Assembly: GCF_020520425.1 (NCBI RefSeq)
Contig: NC_079487.1
Coordinates: 56,024,719-56,088,718 of the forward strand
Reading direction: 5' to 3'
Source: Spinacia oleracea
Lineage: Eukaryota > Streptophyta > Magnoliopsida > Caryophyllales > Amaranthaceae
Length of the DNA stretch: 64,000 nucleotides
Each line of letters begins with the position of its first letter. Position 1 is the first letter of the stretch. This document shows, in pieces, positions 11,058 to 22,300 of this stretch. The position numbers and the translations under genes were made by a program. The notes under the pieces are model-generated. The model saw nothing but the letters and a program-made list of their open reading frames with translations, had not been told where the DNA came from and searched no databases.

Positions 11058-12687
11058 GTGGGCTATCCAAAGGAAACAAAGGGGTATTACTTCTACAATA
11101 CATCTGAGAACAAGGTGTTTGTTGCTCGAGATGGTATCTTTTTGGAAAAGAATCACATTTTCAAAATGACAAGTGGGAGAAAAGTAGACCTCGAAGAAAT
11201 TCGAGTCGAACAACAAACTCTAGAGAATGCTCAAGATGACATTCAGGATGAAACTCAGAGATCTTTAGAAGTATCTGGTGAGAATCATGGTCAATCTAGA
11301 AATGTAACCCCGCGTAGATCGCAGAGATATAGATCTCAACCGGAAAGGTACTTAGGTATTTTGACGAACGAGAGCTATGACGCTCTATTACTTGAAAGTG
11401 ATGAACCTGCGACTTACAAACAAGCTATGACGAGCCCTAGCTCCAAGAAATGGCAAGAAGCCATGCAATCTGAATTAGACTCCATGTCAGAAAACCAAGT
11501 ATGGGATTTGGTCGATTTGCCAGATGGCTACCAAGCCATTGGAAGCAAATGGGTTTTCAAACTGAAAAAGGACAAGGATGGGAAACTTGAAGTTTTCAAA
11601 GTTAGATTGGTTGCAAAAGGTTACAGGCAAGTCCACGGTGTGGATTACGATGAAACCTTTTCACCAGTTGCAATGCTAAAGTCTATTCGGATAATGTTAG
11701 CAATCGCTGCATATTAAGATTACGAAATATGGCAGATGGATGTCAAAGTCGCTTTCTTAAACGGCGTTTTAACAGAAATTGTGTTCATGACACAGCCTGA
11801 GGGTTTTGAGGATCCAAAGAATGCTAAAAAGGTATGCAAGCTAAAGAAATCAATCTACGGTTTGAAGCAGGCATCAAGGAGCTGGAATATACGTTTTGAT
11901 GAAGCAGTCAGTGACTTTGGTTTCATCAAGAACGCAGACGAATCTTGTGTATATAAGAAGGTCAGTGGGAGCAAAATTGCTTTCCTAGTATTATATGTCG
12001 ATGACATATTACTTATCGGAAATGACATTCCTATGTTGAACTCTGTCAAGATTTGGCTTGGGAAATGTTTTTCGATGAAGGATCTAGGAGAAGCACAGTA
12101 CATATTGGGCATCAAGATTTACAGAGATAGATCTAAAAAGATGATTGGACTTAGTCAAAGCACTTATATCCATAAGGTGCTTGAAAGGTTCAAGATGGCA
12201 GACTCCAAGCGAGGCTACCTACCCATGTCTCATGGAATGACTCTAAGCAAGACTCAGTGCCCAAAAACACTTGATGAGCGTAGACGAATGAATGGGATTC
12301 CATATGCATCATTGATTGGTTCAATAATGTATGCTATGATATGTACACGCCCGGATGTTGCGTACGCACTCAATGCTACGAGCAGATACCAGTCAGACCC
12401 AGGAGAGGCACATTGGACTGCTGCCAAGAATATTCTGAAGTACCTGAAAAGGCACAAAGATGACTTCCTGGTCTATGGTGGAGATGATGAATTAATTGTT
12501 AAAGGCTATACGGACGCAAGTTTCCAAACCGACAAAGATGATTTCAGATCACAGTCTGGGTTTGTCTTCTGCCTCAACGGAGGTGCAGTAAGCTGGAAAA
12601 GTGCTAAGCAAAGCACCATTGTGGATTCTACAACTGAAGCGGAGTACATTGCTGCACATGAAGCAGCAAAGGAAGCTATATGGCTAA
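11058..12687 (+). pseudogene. Copia A reverse transcriptase and RNase H, broken and interrupted
   Basis: Reverse transcriptase motifs are in order: KWVFKLKKDKDG, a TAA stop at 11715-11717 in the AAYxDYEIWQMDVK block, KSIYGLKQASR and the catalytic YVDDILLIG (~11991). RNase H begins with GYTDASFQ (~12504) and STTEAEY (~12629). The frame is cut at 12687 by the Athila insertion and resumes at 29789. GCTAA is duplicated at the two junctions. Confidence 0.88.
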
Positions 12688-14094
12688 TAATATGCATGTT
12701 TTATATAGTATTTTTACCCCCGTCCCTTAGTACTTTTATGTGTCAAACGTTCTCTTAGGAGCTGTTTCTAGTACTAATGTGTGTTATTGAGTGTGCCTTG
12801 AGTTTCAGGTTTGATTATGAGAAATTGGTCGTTTTAGACCCGTTTCATTGTTGATCTAGGCCACTATATGAGTCCGAGAAGTTCGGGACCTCCATCGTCG
12901 ACTTTCGGGAGCCTTGGATGCTTATGGTTGAGCCCCGGGAGTTAGACTCAGTGATATGGGCGAGCTACATTGAAGATTGCAAATCGCCCTGGAAGCTGAG
13001 GGCGAAATGCAACCATCGGGCGGAATTATAAGCAATCTGGATTCATCAACGCGCGCCCGATCGGGCGCAGCTCGCCCGATCCGGATCGGGCGGTCAATCT
13101 GGAGGCTATATGGAGAGTTCACAATCCGCCCGATCGGGCGGATTTTGGCCCGATCGGGCCGACTATCGAGTGGATCGCCCGATCGGGCGAAGCGACGCCC
13201 GATCGGGCGACGCCAACCCCCAGCAATTATGCGCGAGTTTTCTTTCCGTTTTTTAGACTTTATTTTGGGCAAACTATATAAGCAAGCCTTGATTGTTTTT
13301 AGAGAACACTTTATTTTCTAGTATTGAAGCTTAGTATTATTTCCCTTAGCCTAATTTTCTCTCTAGTTTATGCAAAAACACTTAGTTTAATTCTCAATAA
13401 AAATTCAAGCTTTCACTTTCCTTTGTTCTTCAAATAGGTATTAATTCTTATTTCAATTCATTGTCTTGCTTTAATAATGCTTTCAATTGTTATTATTGCT
13501 TTGTTTATTGTCAACATGCTTGAGTAGTTTAATTTCTAGGGTTGGGGATCCATGAATAAAATGAAGGGATGATTGAATGATTATGAATGTTGGCATTGTA
13601 ATTGATTCCTATTGATTGGTTTATTTCACTATACAATTAGATTTGCGCAGGTTTAATTGTGGTAGTTATGCAATATCAAATTAAGATTCGAGAGATGGAA
13701 TTTGATGTTTAGGCTTGTGTCAATAGGTAGAATTAGAGTTAATACGTAGCGAGAGCCCATTAATTCTAAGTCTATGATTAGTATCGACTTGAGAGAGCAT
13801 GCTAATCTAATTAATTACTTTGTTGATTATCGTGATTGTTCAATGTCTTGGATTATTATTTGTTGGCGAACCTATACCCTAGATTCCTTAATATATTGAT
13901 TCATTCTTGTTTAATATTCGTTCGTAGTCTTAGCATACAAACCATCAACCAACTTTGTTCACAATAGTCTAGATTAATTAATTGATAGTAGAAAGAACGC
14001 CTGTTTCCCTGTGGATTCGATCCTGACTTCCCTTGCTACCTAGCTAGTGGACCTTAGGTTATTTTTGATTAGGTGATACGACTTTAGCCTGTCA
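12688..14094 (+). repeat. 5' LTR of the Athila element
   Basis: It begins one base changed from TGATATGCATG and ends GCCTGTCA at 14094, directly before the primer site. It contains six GCCCGATCGGGC-type palindromes (13053-13210), then a TATA box at 13274-13283. The open frames in the array on both strands are by-products of the repeat. Confidence 0.92.
13053..13283 (+). promoter_or_regulatory. GCCCGATCGGGC palindrome array and TATA box
   Basis: Six palindromes of 10-20 bp, five with the core CCCGATCGGG and one longer form CGCCCGATCCGGATCGGGCG, lie within 160 bp. CTATATAAGC (13274-13283) follows about 65 bp later. Each unit has several CpG sites. Probably the proximal promoter; binding factors are unknown. 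Confidence 0.6.
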
Positions 14095-14099
14095 AAATT

Positions 14100-14116
14100 T
14101 GGCGCCGTTGCCGGGG
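14100..14116 (+). other. Primer-binding site of the Athila element (tRNA-Asp)
   Basis: TGGCGCCGTTGCCGGGG, five bases after the LTR, is the complement of the 3' end of plant tRNA-Asp(GUC) including CCA. It is the site from which minus-strand DNA would be primed. Confidence 0.88.
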
Positions 14117-14228
14117 AAACGGTTTTATTTTCTGTTGTTGATTGCTTATCCTAGATTATTGTTTGTTACTACTCAAGGAACTCACGTTCCTTGAGACCGG
14201 ATCTCACATTGTTTTGTAGTCTTTGTCT

Positions 14229-14702
14229 ATGCCCAGGACCGTAGGTACTAGTAATCTTACTCCATTCGATCCTGAGCCCGAAAGAACCTTTCGTAGACGA
14301 AGAACTTTCATTGCACAGTGTGGGAATTACTCTGATTCTGATCATAATATTGGCGATCTTTTTCCTTCAGATACAGATTCAGTTTCAGAGATAGAGATGG
14401 GTGACGAAAATCTGATACCGCCACCTACCCCACGGCTTACAGACTATTCTAAGCCAAGTCTGTCCGTGTTACCAAAGGCGATCATGCCTTCTATTACAGC
14501 TGAGACCTTCAAGATTGAGCCTGCATTGATTAACATGATCGAGAGACGCTAGTACGGTGGGGAACCAGGTGAAGATCCAAATCTTCGCATTCAGTCCTTT
14601 ATCCAATATTGTTCCACCATCAAGCAAAAGGGATTGACTCCGGAGCAGACCATGGAGATACTTTTCCCGTTCTCTTTGAGTGGGAAAGCTAAACTGTGGA
14701 TT
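14229..14702 (+). pseudogene. Athila gag, N-terminal part, with stop and LINE insertion
   Basis: The first ATG in frame is 14229 (MPRTVGTSNL). The reading frame ends at TAG 14550-14552 in the sequence NMIERR-stop-YGGEPGEDPN and continues in the same frame to SGKAKLW, where the LINE interrupts it. Related Athila gags have no stop there; a single C-to-T change of a glutamine codon is the simplest origin. The remainder of gag resumes at 19304. Confidence 0.85.
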
Positions 14703-14839
14703 GTTTTTTGGCAAATAAGATTTATTACCAAAAGGAATGAAAGAAAGGCAACAGCCTGTTACAAGCTCACAGCTAAACAGCCAAAAAACACCTCAACTAC
14801 TCTGACTGCTCACAGCTAAACAGCCAAACAGCTCTACAA

Positions 14840-17800
14840 CTAACTGCTCAAAGCAACTAAAGCATTACTAAGTACATCAGATGCTCTGCTAGCTACATGA
14901 AACTGAATTTCCCTAAACAAGGCATCAGGGTTTTTGCAATGTTGAGAATAAACTACATTGTTCCTATGCAGCCAAACTGAGTACACACTTTCTGCAAAAA
15001 ACATCACTAGCAGCTTATGTTTGCTTCCACACCTTTTACTGCTCTTCATCACCAACTGTAGCTCTTCATGAAACAGACCAGGTCTTCTATGGAAACCCAG
15101 CAAGTTAAGGACTTTTTGCCATACTTGACAAGAAAAGGGACAGGCAAAAAATAGGTGATCAATGGACTCAGGTGAACTGGTACACAGAGGCCAAGCACCA
15201 GATTGAACAATCCCCCAGTGTAGTAACCTGTCAAGTGTGGGCAATCTCCTCCAAATAGCAACCCATAAAATAAAGAGGCTCTTGGGTGTAGCAGAATTGT
15301 TACAGATAACTCTTCTCCAGGGTACCTTAGGATAATTCCCACAAAGTTTGGAGTACATCAGTTTAATAGAGAAGCAACCTTTCTTCATAACAGCACTCCA
15401 ACCACTCACCCCTTCCACCAGTTCCATACAACCAAAGATCTTCTTCAACGCCCAAGACATTGTGGAAGGGCATTGAAAGCTATTTAGGGGCCTGCCTTTC
15501 ATATAGTAACCATCAACCCATCTACTCCACAGTTTGTCTTTCTTGTGTGTGATGGCCCACAAAAGTTTACAGATTGCTGCTTCATTCCAAAGCTCCATAT
15601 TTTTGATGTTCCACCCTCCAACAGCTCTGGGAAGACACATATTAGACCAAGAAACCAGAGCTTTTTTAGACACCTCAGTACCACCTGTCCATAGGAAGAT
15701 TCTGCAATAGCTTTGAATTTCTTTGACAGCTTTCTTAGGAAGAACAAAGATTTGACACCAGAAGGACTGCAGACTAAGTAGAATAGTTCTAACAAGTTGC
15801 AATCTTCCAGCATAAGATAAGTATCTAACTGTCCAACTCTTTGCTCTAGCTAGCACTTTGTCAACCAGGGGTTTGCACTGAATGTAAGACAGCTTCTTAG
15901 TAGATAAGGGAACACCCAAATATCTAAAAGGAAACTCACCATGAGGGATATTCAGAGTGTGCATTATCTGATTCTGAATCTCCACACTCACACCACATAT
16001 ATAAGCATTGCTCTTATCCAGATTGGCTTCCAGCCCTGAAGCTTTAGAGAAGAGGAAGAATTTCTGGAAGATCATATCAGTTGAAATAGGGTCAGCTCTG
16101 GTAAACATGAGCAAGTCATCAGCAAACATCATGTGAGTGATGTTTAATCTCTCACACCTGGGATGGAAATTGAAATCAGGATCCTTTTTAAGTTGCCCCA
16201 AACTCCTAGATAGATATTCCATGCCTATAGCAAAAAGAAATGGAGAAAGAGGATCTCCTTGCCTTAAACCTTTCTTAGCAGGAAAAGAAGGGCAAGGGGA
16301 GCCATTAATAAGTATACTATAGGAAACAGATGAGATACAACTCAGAATCCATTCCAGAAAAACTTCAGGAAAACCCAACTCTCTCATTACATCCAACAGA
16401 AAACTCCACTCCACTGAGTCATAAGCCTTCTTCATATCAACCTTGATCATGCATCTAGGAGACATATTTCTCCTAGTGTACCCCTTAACTAACTCAGTAG
16501 CTAACAGGATATTATCAGAGATGTGTCTCCCTGGTATAAACCCTGCTTGGCATTCATTAACAACTGACCCCACCACTTTCTGAAGCCTAGCAGTCAAGAT
16601 TTTTGAAATAATCTTGTACACAGTGGTGCAACATGCTATTGGTCTAAAGTCTTTGACTCTAGTGGGATTGGGAACTTTGGGAACCAAAGTGACAGTAGTG
16701 CAGTTAACCTGTTTCAGCAATTTCTTGTGATTAAAGAAATCAAATATAGCAGCATACACATCAGTTTTAATCACATTCCAAGTTTTCTTGAAGAAAATAG
16801 CATTGAAACCATCAATTCCTGGAGCTTTAGTATCATCAATCCCTTTTAAAGCCAGATCAATTTCAGCTTCTGTGACAGGTTGGCACAAGAGAGCTCTTTC
16901 AGAGGTACTGAGAGTGGCACCAGATCTCATTGTGGGAACATCAATCATTGGCAAAGAGTGAGCTCTAGTACCCAAAAGCTGCCCATAGAATTTTAACACT
17001 TCAGCCTGTATCTCATCAGGTTTTACCAACCTGTTGTTGTTGTCATCTATCAGCTCTGATATTCTGTTAGTTCTGTGCCTCTCTTTTACTGCAGCAAAGA
17101 AGAATCCATTATTAGAATTCCCTACCTTTAACCAGTGCAACCTAGATTTCTGTTTCAATGCAAGTTCTTCAACCCTCAACCACTTTCTAAGCTGAGCAAC
17201 ACACTCTTGTTCCTGTTTCAACAAGGATGTATTAGAATGATCTTGCTGCAGTTGAGATTGAGTAGAATCCAACTGCTGCCTAGCTTGATCAATTCTGCAT
17301 TTAATCCCCTGGAATTCCTGTTGATGAAGGGTTTTCAATTTGCCTTTAATCATCTTCAACCTTTCCCACACTGAATACATGGTTGTTCCTGTAACAGTGG
17401 TATTCCAACAATGTTCAACCAAAGAGATAAAGTCAGCATGATCTGCTAAGTAATTAAGAAATCGAAAAGGTCTACCACCCCCTTGTGCTTCTGGAACACA
17501 CTTGATTAAAATTGGACAGTGATCAGAGATAGAGGAATTAATGTATTCAGAGTAAATTCCCCCATTAGCACTCATCCAGTCTCCATTCCCTAAACACCTG
17601 TCAATCCTGCTTGCAGTCTTGTTGACATCCCCACCTTTATGCCATGAATAGAAATGCCCTTTACTCTGAAGTTCATATACTTGATTAGTATCCACAAACT
17701 CAGCAAAATCCTTGATTTCAGCCCAAGTAACTGGAGCACCATTAACTCTATCTTGAGTACTCATAATTGCATTAAAATCACCAGCAAGCAACCAGGGGAG

Positions 17801-18202
17801 CTTACCAACTAAGCCATTAATATCTCCCAGACTACTCCAAAGACTCCTCCTATCATCTATAGTGTGTAAGCCATAGATTGCAGTGAAAAAGAAGCTAAAA
17901 TCCCCATTCTGGTCAATAATTTCACAATGCATGAATTGAGTGTGAGTCCTCACCATTCTGACTGTTACTAAGTTTGGTTGCCAACCCAACCATATTCTTC
18001 CTCTATCACAGTGAATGTAATTGTGGTCCCATGTCCAGAACCTACCAAACTTACTAGTAATAGAAGTAAATTTACTATTTTTAACCCTAGTTTCAAAAAG
18101 AGCAATTACTTTAATATTATAAGTACTAATCAACCTTTTAACCTCAGTCACCTTAGAGGGATCATTAAACCCCCTAACATTCCAAGTACACAGATTCATC
18201 AT
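14840..18202 (-). CDS. LINE ORF2: endonuclease-reverse transcriptase, 1120 aa, intact
   Basis: An uninterrupted frame from an ATG pair (18202) to a stop at 14840. Residues 1-230 form an apurinic-type endonuclease (WNVRG, GDFNAI, SRIDRCLGN, SDHCPILI). Residues ~470-740 form a reverse transcriptase (DFRPIACC, AGFIPGRHI, DMKKAYDSVEW, QGDPLSPFLF, catalytic FADDLLMF near residue 692). Residues ~960-1020 carry the zf-RVT zinc-binding domain of plant LINEs (HLFFACPF). It would nick target DNA and prime reverse transcription there. It overlaps ORF1 by four bases (ATGA), suggesting reinitiation. No RNase H domain is seen. Confidence 0.92.
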   Translation of the reverse strand: MMNLCTWNVRGFNDPSKVTEVKRLISTYNIKVIALFETRVKNSKFTSITSKFGRFWTWDHNYIHCDRGRIWLGWQPNLVTVRMVRTHTQFMHCEIIDQNGDFSFFFTAIYGLHTIDDRRSLWSSLGDINGLVGKLPWLLAGDFNAIMSTQDRVNGAPVTWAEIKDFAEFVDTNQVYELQSKGHFYSWHKGGDVNKTASRIDRCLGNGDWMSANGGIYSEYINSSISDHCPILIKCVPEAQGGGRPFRFLNYLADHADFISLVEHCWNTTVTGTTMYSVWERLKMIKGKLKTLHQQEFQGIKCRIDQARQQLDSTQSQLQQDHSNTSLLKQEQECVAQLRKWLRVEELALKQKSRLHWLKVGNSNNGFFFAAVKERHRTNRISELIDDNNNRLVKPDEIQAEVLKFYGQLLGTRAHSLPMIDVPTMRSGATLSTSERALLCQPVTEAEIDLALKGIDDTKAPGIDGFNAIFFKKTWNVIKTDVYAAIFDFFNHKKLLKQVNCTTVTLVPKVPNPTRVKDFRPIACCTTVYKIISKILTARLQKVVGSVVNECQAGFIPGRHISDNILLATELVKGYTRRNMSPRCMIKVDMKKAYDSVEWSFLLDVMRELGFPEVFLEWILSCISSVSYSILINGSPCPSFPAKKGLRQGDPLSPFLFAIGMEYLSRSLGQLKKDPDFNFHPRCERLNITHMMFADDLLMFTRADPISTDMIFQKFFLFSKASGLEANLDKSNAYICGVSVEIQNQIMHTLNIPHGEFPFRYLGVPLSTKKLSYIQCKPLVDKVLARAKSWTVRYLSYAGRLQLVRTILLSLQSFWCQIFVLPKKAVKEIQSYCRIFLWTGGTEVSKKALVSWSNMCLPRAVGGWNIKNMELWNEAAICKLLWAITHKKDKLWSRWVDGYYMKGRPLNSFQCPSTMSWALKKIFGCMELVEGVSGWSAVMKKGCFSIKLMYSKLCGNYPKVPWRRVICNNSATPKSLFILWVAIWRRLPTLDRLLHWGIVQSGAWPLCTSSPESIDHLFFACPFSCQVWQKVLNLLGFHRRPGLFHEELQLVMKSSKRCGSKHKLLVMFFAESVYSVWLHRNNVVYSQHCKNPDALFREIQFHVASRASDVLSNALVALSS

Positions 18203-19303
18203 GTGAGATCATTAGGGAGAACAATATCCCCCTCTCCTTCCTGCAACTCCACATCATCCTCCACTGACTCCCCATCAGAATCATCTTCAACTAAAGGGAA
18301 GAAGGTGTTACTGGTGGGAACTCCTCTACTTCTAGCCCCTTTAGTTGCCACTCTCCATCCAGCATCAGCTCCAGACTGGTTCAAAGGCACAGTTTGGTTC
18401 AGAGGTGTAGCAGAAGGAGTGACAATAGGTGGAGGAACCACCACCTGAGTTTTCTTAGGGACCCAAACTTTCTTCACCTGTGGAGCCTTATTAACATTCT
18501 GAGCATGAGTTTTGGTTACAGTAGCACAGTTGTTTCGCACTTAGTACAGTAGGTAGGCTTCCAATCATACTGCACCTGCTGTTTGAATGTTGTGCCATTA
18601 ATATCTTCAATCCATATGTGATCAGGAAGGACAGCAGTCACATCCATTTCCACCAAGATTCTAGCAAATGATACTCTCTGTTGCCTAGAGGTACAATCAT
18701 CAGCACAGACTGGAACACCTAGCAAGCTAGCTATTCTGCTTAATGAATCACTACTCCAGCAATTCAGTGGCAAATTAGGCAATCTGACCCAGAGAGGAAT
18801 GACCCTTAAGACTTCTTCATAGAAATTAAACTCAGATGACCATGGTTTAATAATCATAGGCTTATTAAAGAAAGTGTAAGGACCCCCACTCATAATTGTG
18901 TTCCTATCATCAACAGAATCAAACTGAATAATGAAGTAACCATCATCATGTAAGAAAACATTTGGAGTCCCAACATGTGTCCAATTAGCAGTAATATATC
19001 GTTTAATAGAAGCAATAGTTGGTGTATCCCCCACCACATACAGCACAAGAGCACTAATCCATTTTCTAGTCATGGCATCAACTTCAAATTTTTGCAACTG
19101 GGCAACTTTCTTTCCATCTTTAACAACAGGTGCTACAAACTGGAGAGAGACCCCTTTACCTGTCAATGGTGAGCGCTGAAAGAGACTGGACCAAGGAGCA
19201 GCTTGCATCTCTAGCCTCCGTTGAACTGGTGGACCATCAGCAGTGCTTCGAACAGGGACAATAACAGGGGAATAGATTGGACGACTCGGATTCACAGTCT
19301 CCT
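18199..19303 (-). pseudogene. LINE ORF1 (nucleic-acid-binding, DUF4283 type), frameshifted and lacking a start
   Basis: The N-terminal part (19295 to ~18530) shows a DUF4283-like domain (WISALVLYVVGD, GYFIIQFDSVDDR, PLWVRLPNLPL) and the start of a CCHC zinc knuckle (YCTKC at ~18540). The frame then stops at 18516; the rest, rich in Pro, Lys and acidic residues, continues in another frame from ~18540 to 18199. So a frameshift lies in or next to the zinc knuckle. No ATG opens the first part, matching 5' truncation of the LINE. The product would be the RNA-binding protein of the LINE particle. Confidence 0.8.
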
Positions 19304-22300
19304 TGGATTAATGGGTTGAATCGGGCGGCTTTGAAAATCAATAATTGGGAATCCTTGGCTCTTGCTTTTTATGTTAAATATTTTCCACCTGAGAAAACGG
19401 CTCGTCTGAGGGGTCAGATATTAGGTATCTCACAACAAGCGGATGAGAGTTTGTTCGAGGTCTGGGAGAGATTCAAGGATTTGCAAAGAGAGTGCCCGCA
19501 CCATGGTTTGGAAGATTGGTTCTTGATTCAGCAGTTTTATAATGGTCTGGGCAATGAGTCTAGATGTTTGTTGGATTCAGCTGCCAGTGGGAGGTTCATG
19601 CAACTTGAGGTGCCTAGAGCTATGGAGGTGATTGAGGAGATAGCCATTCACAATGCCCAGTATGGAAATCCTAGAGGTCTATCTAATAGGGGTGGTAAGC
19701 ATGATTTAAATTCTATTGAACAATTAACTGCCCAATTGTCTGCTTTACACTATAAGTTTGATAATATGCAAGCAGCCAATACTCAATCTGCCCAACCTGC
19801 TAGTGTAGCTGCTATGAGTGCCCAACCTGCTACTCTTTGTGAAAGTTGTGGAATGTCTGGTCATTATGCACCGGAATGTAGGAGCTCTGTTGAACAATGT
19901 CACGCATTTCAATCCTTCAAACAAAATAACCCATTCTCCAACTCTTACAATGAGGGCTACAAAAATAACCCTCTACTATCTTACAGGAGCAACAATATCC
20001 AGAACCCTCACCAAGTCCAACATCCACCACAACAACCATACCAACCCTACCAACCACGGAACAACTACAACCAACAGTCTAGTGGACCACCTGGGTTCCC
20101 TAGACAACACACATCACCACCACCACCTCAAAACACACAACCTGACCCTATGCTAGTAGAGATGAGAAACATGATGCTACAAATGCAAAAATCTCTAAGT
20201 GAAAAGGATGCAAAAATCGGTGCTCTTACTGCCCACAACAAAATCATTGATACACAGTTGGCACAGATGGCTACTACTATTGCAGGGAGGCCACCAGGCC
20301 AACTTCCTTCACAGCCCGAAAATAGGGAGACTGCTAATGCAATTACATTGAGGAGTGGTAGGGATTATGATGGTCCTTCTATGCCGGTCGAGGTTGATTC
20401 CGGGGTGTCTGCTAGTGATTTGGTCAGTGAGGAAATCCCGAAGATAGCTATGGGTGAAAAGGAAGCTGAAAAGGTAGTCAATGAGAATGAGGCTACAACT
20501 GCGGTTAAGAAGGGGGCGGATATTCAAGTACCACCTATTGCACTCCCCTTCCCAAACCGACAACTCAAGAATAAGCTAGACAAGCAGTTTGGCAGATTCT
20601 TGGAAGTGGTCAAAAATTTGCAGGTAACGGTTCCTTTTACTGAATTAATTTTACAGGTTCCTGCTTATGCTAAATTCATGAAAGATATTTTGACCAGGAA
20701 ACGTGCTTTTTTTGAGGTAGAGACTGTAGCTTTCACTGAAGAATGTAGTGCTTATTTGCAAAACAAGTCTCCACCTAAACTTAAAGACCCTGGGAGTTTT
20801 TCCATCCCATGTAACATTGGCACCGTATTTATTGATAAAGCTTTATGTGATCTAGGTGCTAGTGTGTCTGTCATGCCTTTGTCTGTCTGTACTAAACTGA
20901 ATATGGGTGAGCTTAAGGTTACCAATATCACTCTACAAATGGCCGACCGTTCTGTCAAATACCCCTTAGGTGTTTTAGAGGACGTCCCTGTTAGAGTAGG
21001 TAAATTCTATATACCTGTAGACTTTGTAGTATTAGACATGCAGGAGGATTCTCAAATTCCCATAATCTTAGGTAGACCCTTCCTTCACACGGCGGGGGCG
21101 GTAATTGATGTTAAAAGTGGGAAATTGACATTGTCTGTTGGGGATGATAAGGTGACTTTTAATCTGAATAGTGCCTTAAAAAGTCCCATGCTAGAGGGGG
21201 AACAATGCTATCGCATAGATGTAGTTGATTTTATTACTCGTGATAACGTCTCCCAAGTTTTCGAAAGAGACCCTTCGGAGGCAGTGCTTTGTTGTGAGTC
21301 TTCTGCAGGTGATAGCAGTTCTTGGAGTGCTGAATTGGATGCTCTGGAGTTGGCTCTTAATGGTGGAGAATCTGAGCCGGAGAGCACCAAATTGAAGAGG
21401 TTAGTTCGGCCGATTTGTTCTGTTAAAGAGGTAAAGAAACCCGAACTTAAGCCTCTTCCTGCTAACCTTAAGTATGCGTTTTTAGATAATGAACAACTTT
21501 GCCCTGTGATCGTCAGTACTGCACTTGATGCAGACCAGTTATCCCAACTTCTTATTGTGTTGAAAAGGCACAAAAAGGCCATTAGGTATAGTATTGATGA
21601 TTTAAAGGGTATTAGCCCTAACTTTTGTATGCATAGGATACATCTAGATGAAAATCATAAACCATGCATCCAACCCCAACGTCGTTTGAACCCTGTCATG
21701 CAAGATGTTGTAAAAGATGAAGTTATGAAATTGCTTGATGCGGGTATTGTGTATGCTGTGTCTGATTCTAAGTGGGTGAGTCCTGTTCAGGTAGTGCCTA
21801 AGAAAGGGGGGACAACTGTGGTGAAAAATGAAAAAAATGAGTTGATACCAACTAGGGTAGTCACAGGTTGGCGCATGTGCATTGATTATAGGCGTCTTAA
21901 TGTTGCTACTAAAAAGGACCATTTTTCCCTTCCCTTCATTGATCAAATGTTAGAAAGGCTAGCCTGTCACAAGTTTTTCTGTTATCTGGATGGTTATTCT
22001 GGTTTCTTTCAAATCCCCATACATCCAGACGACCAGGAAAAGACCACCTTCACCTGTCCCTATGGTACCTTTGCATATCGTAGGATGCCTTTTGGTCTGT
22101 GTAATGCACCTGCTACTTTCCAACGTTGCATGATGAGTATTTTTTCTGATTTTATTGAGTCTATCATGGAAGTGTTTATGGATGATTTTAGCGTCTATGG
22201 TACTTCTTTTGATTCTTGCTTGCTAAATCTGACTAAAGTTTTGAAAAGATGTGAAGAGTGCAATTTAGTCTTGAACTGGGAAAAGTGTCATTTCATGGTT

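Larger units (their letters stand above)
14703..19303 (-). mobile_element. L1-type LINE inserted in Athila gag
   Basis: TGGATT is present at 14697-14702 and 19304-19309, and removing the 4601 bp between joins gag in frame (KLW|ING). The 3' end (left) carries only a short A run (TTTTTT at 14704-14709 on the plus strand). ORF1 and ORF2 have the plant L1 organisation. The 5' end lacks an obvious ATG for ORF1, so it is probably 5'-truncated. It is younger than the Athila insertion it interrupts. Confidence 0.88.
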
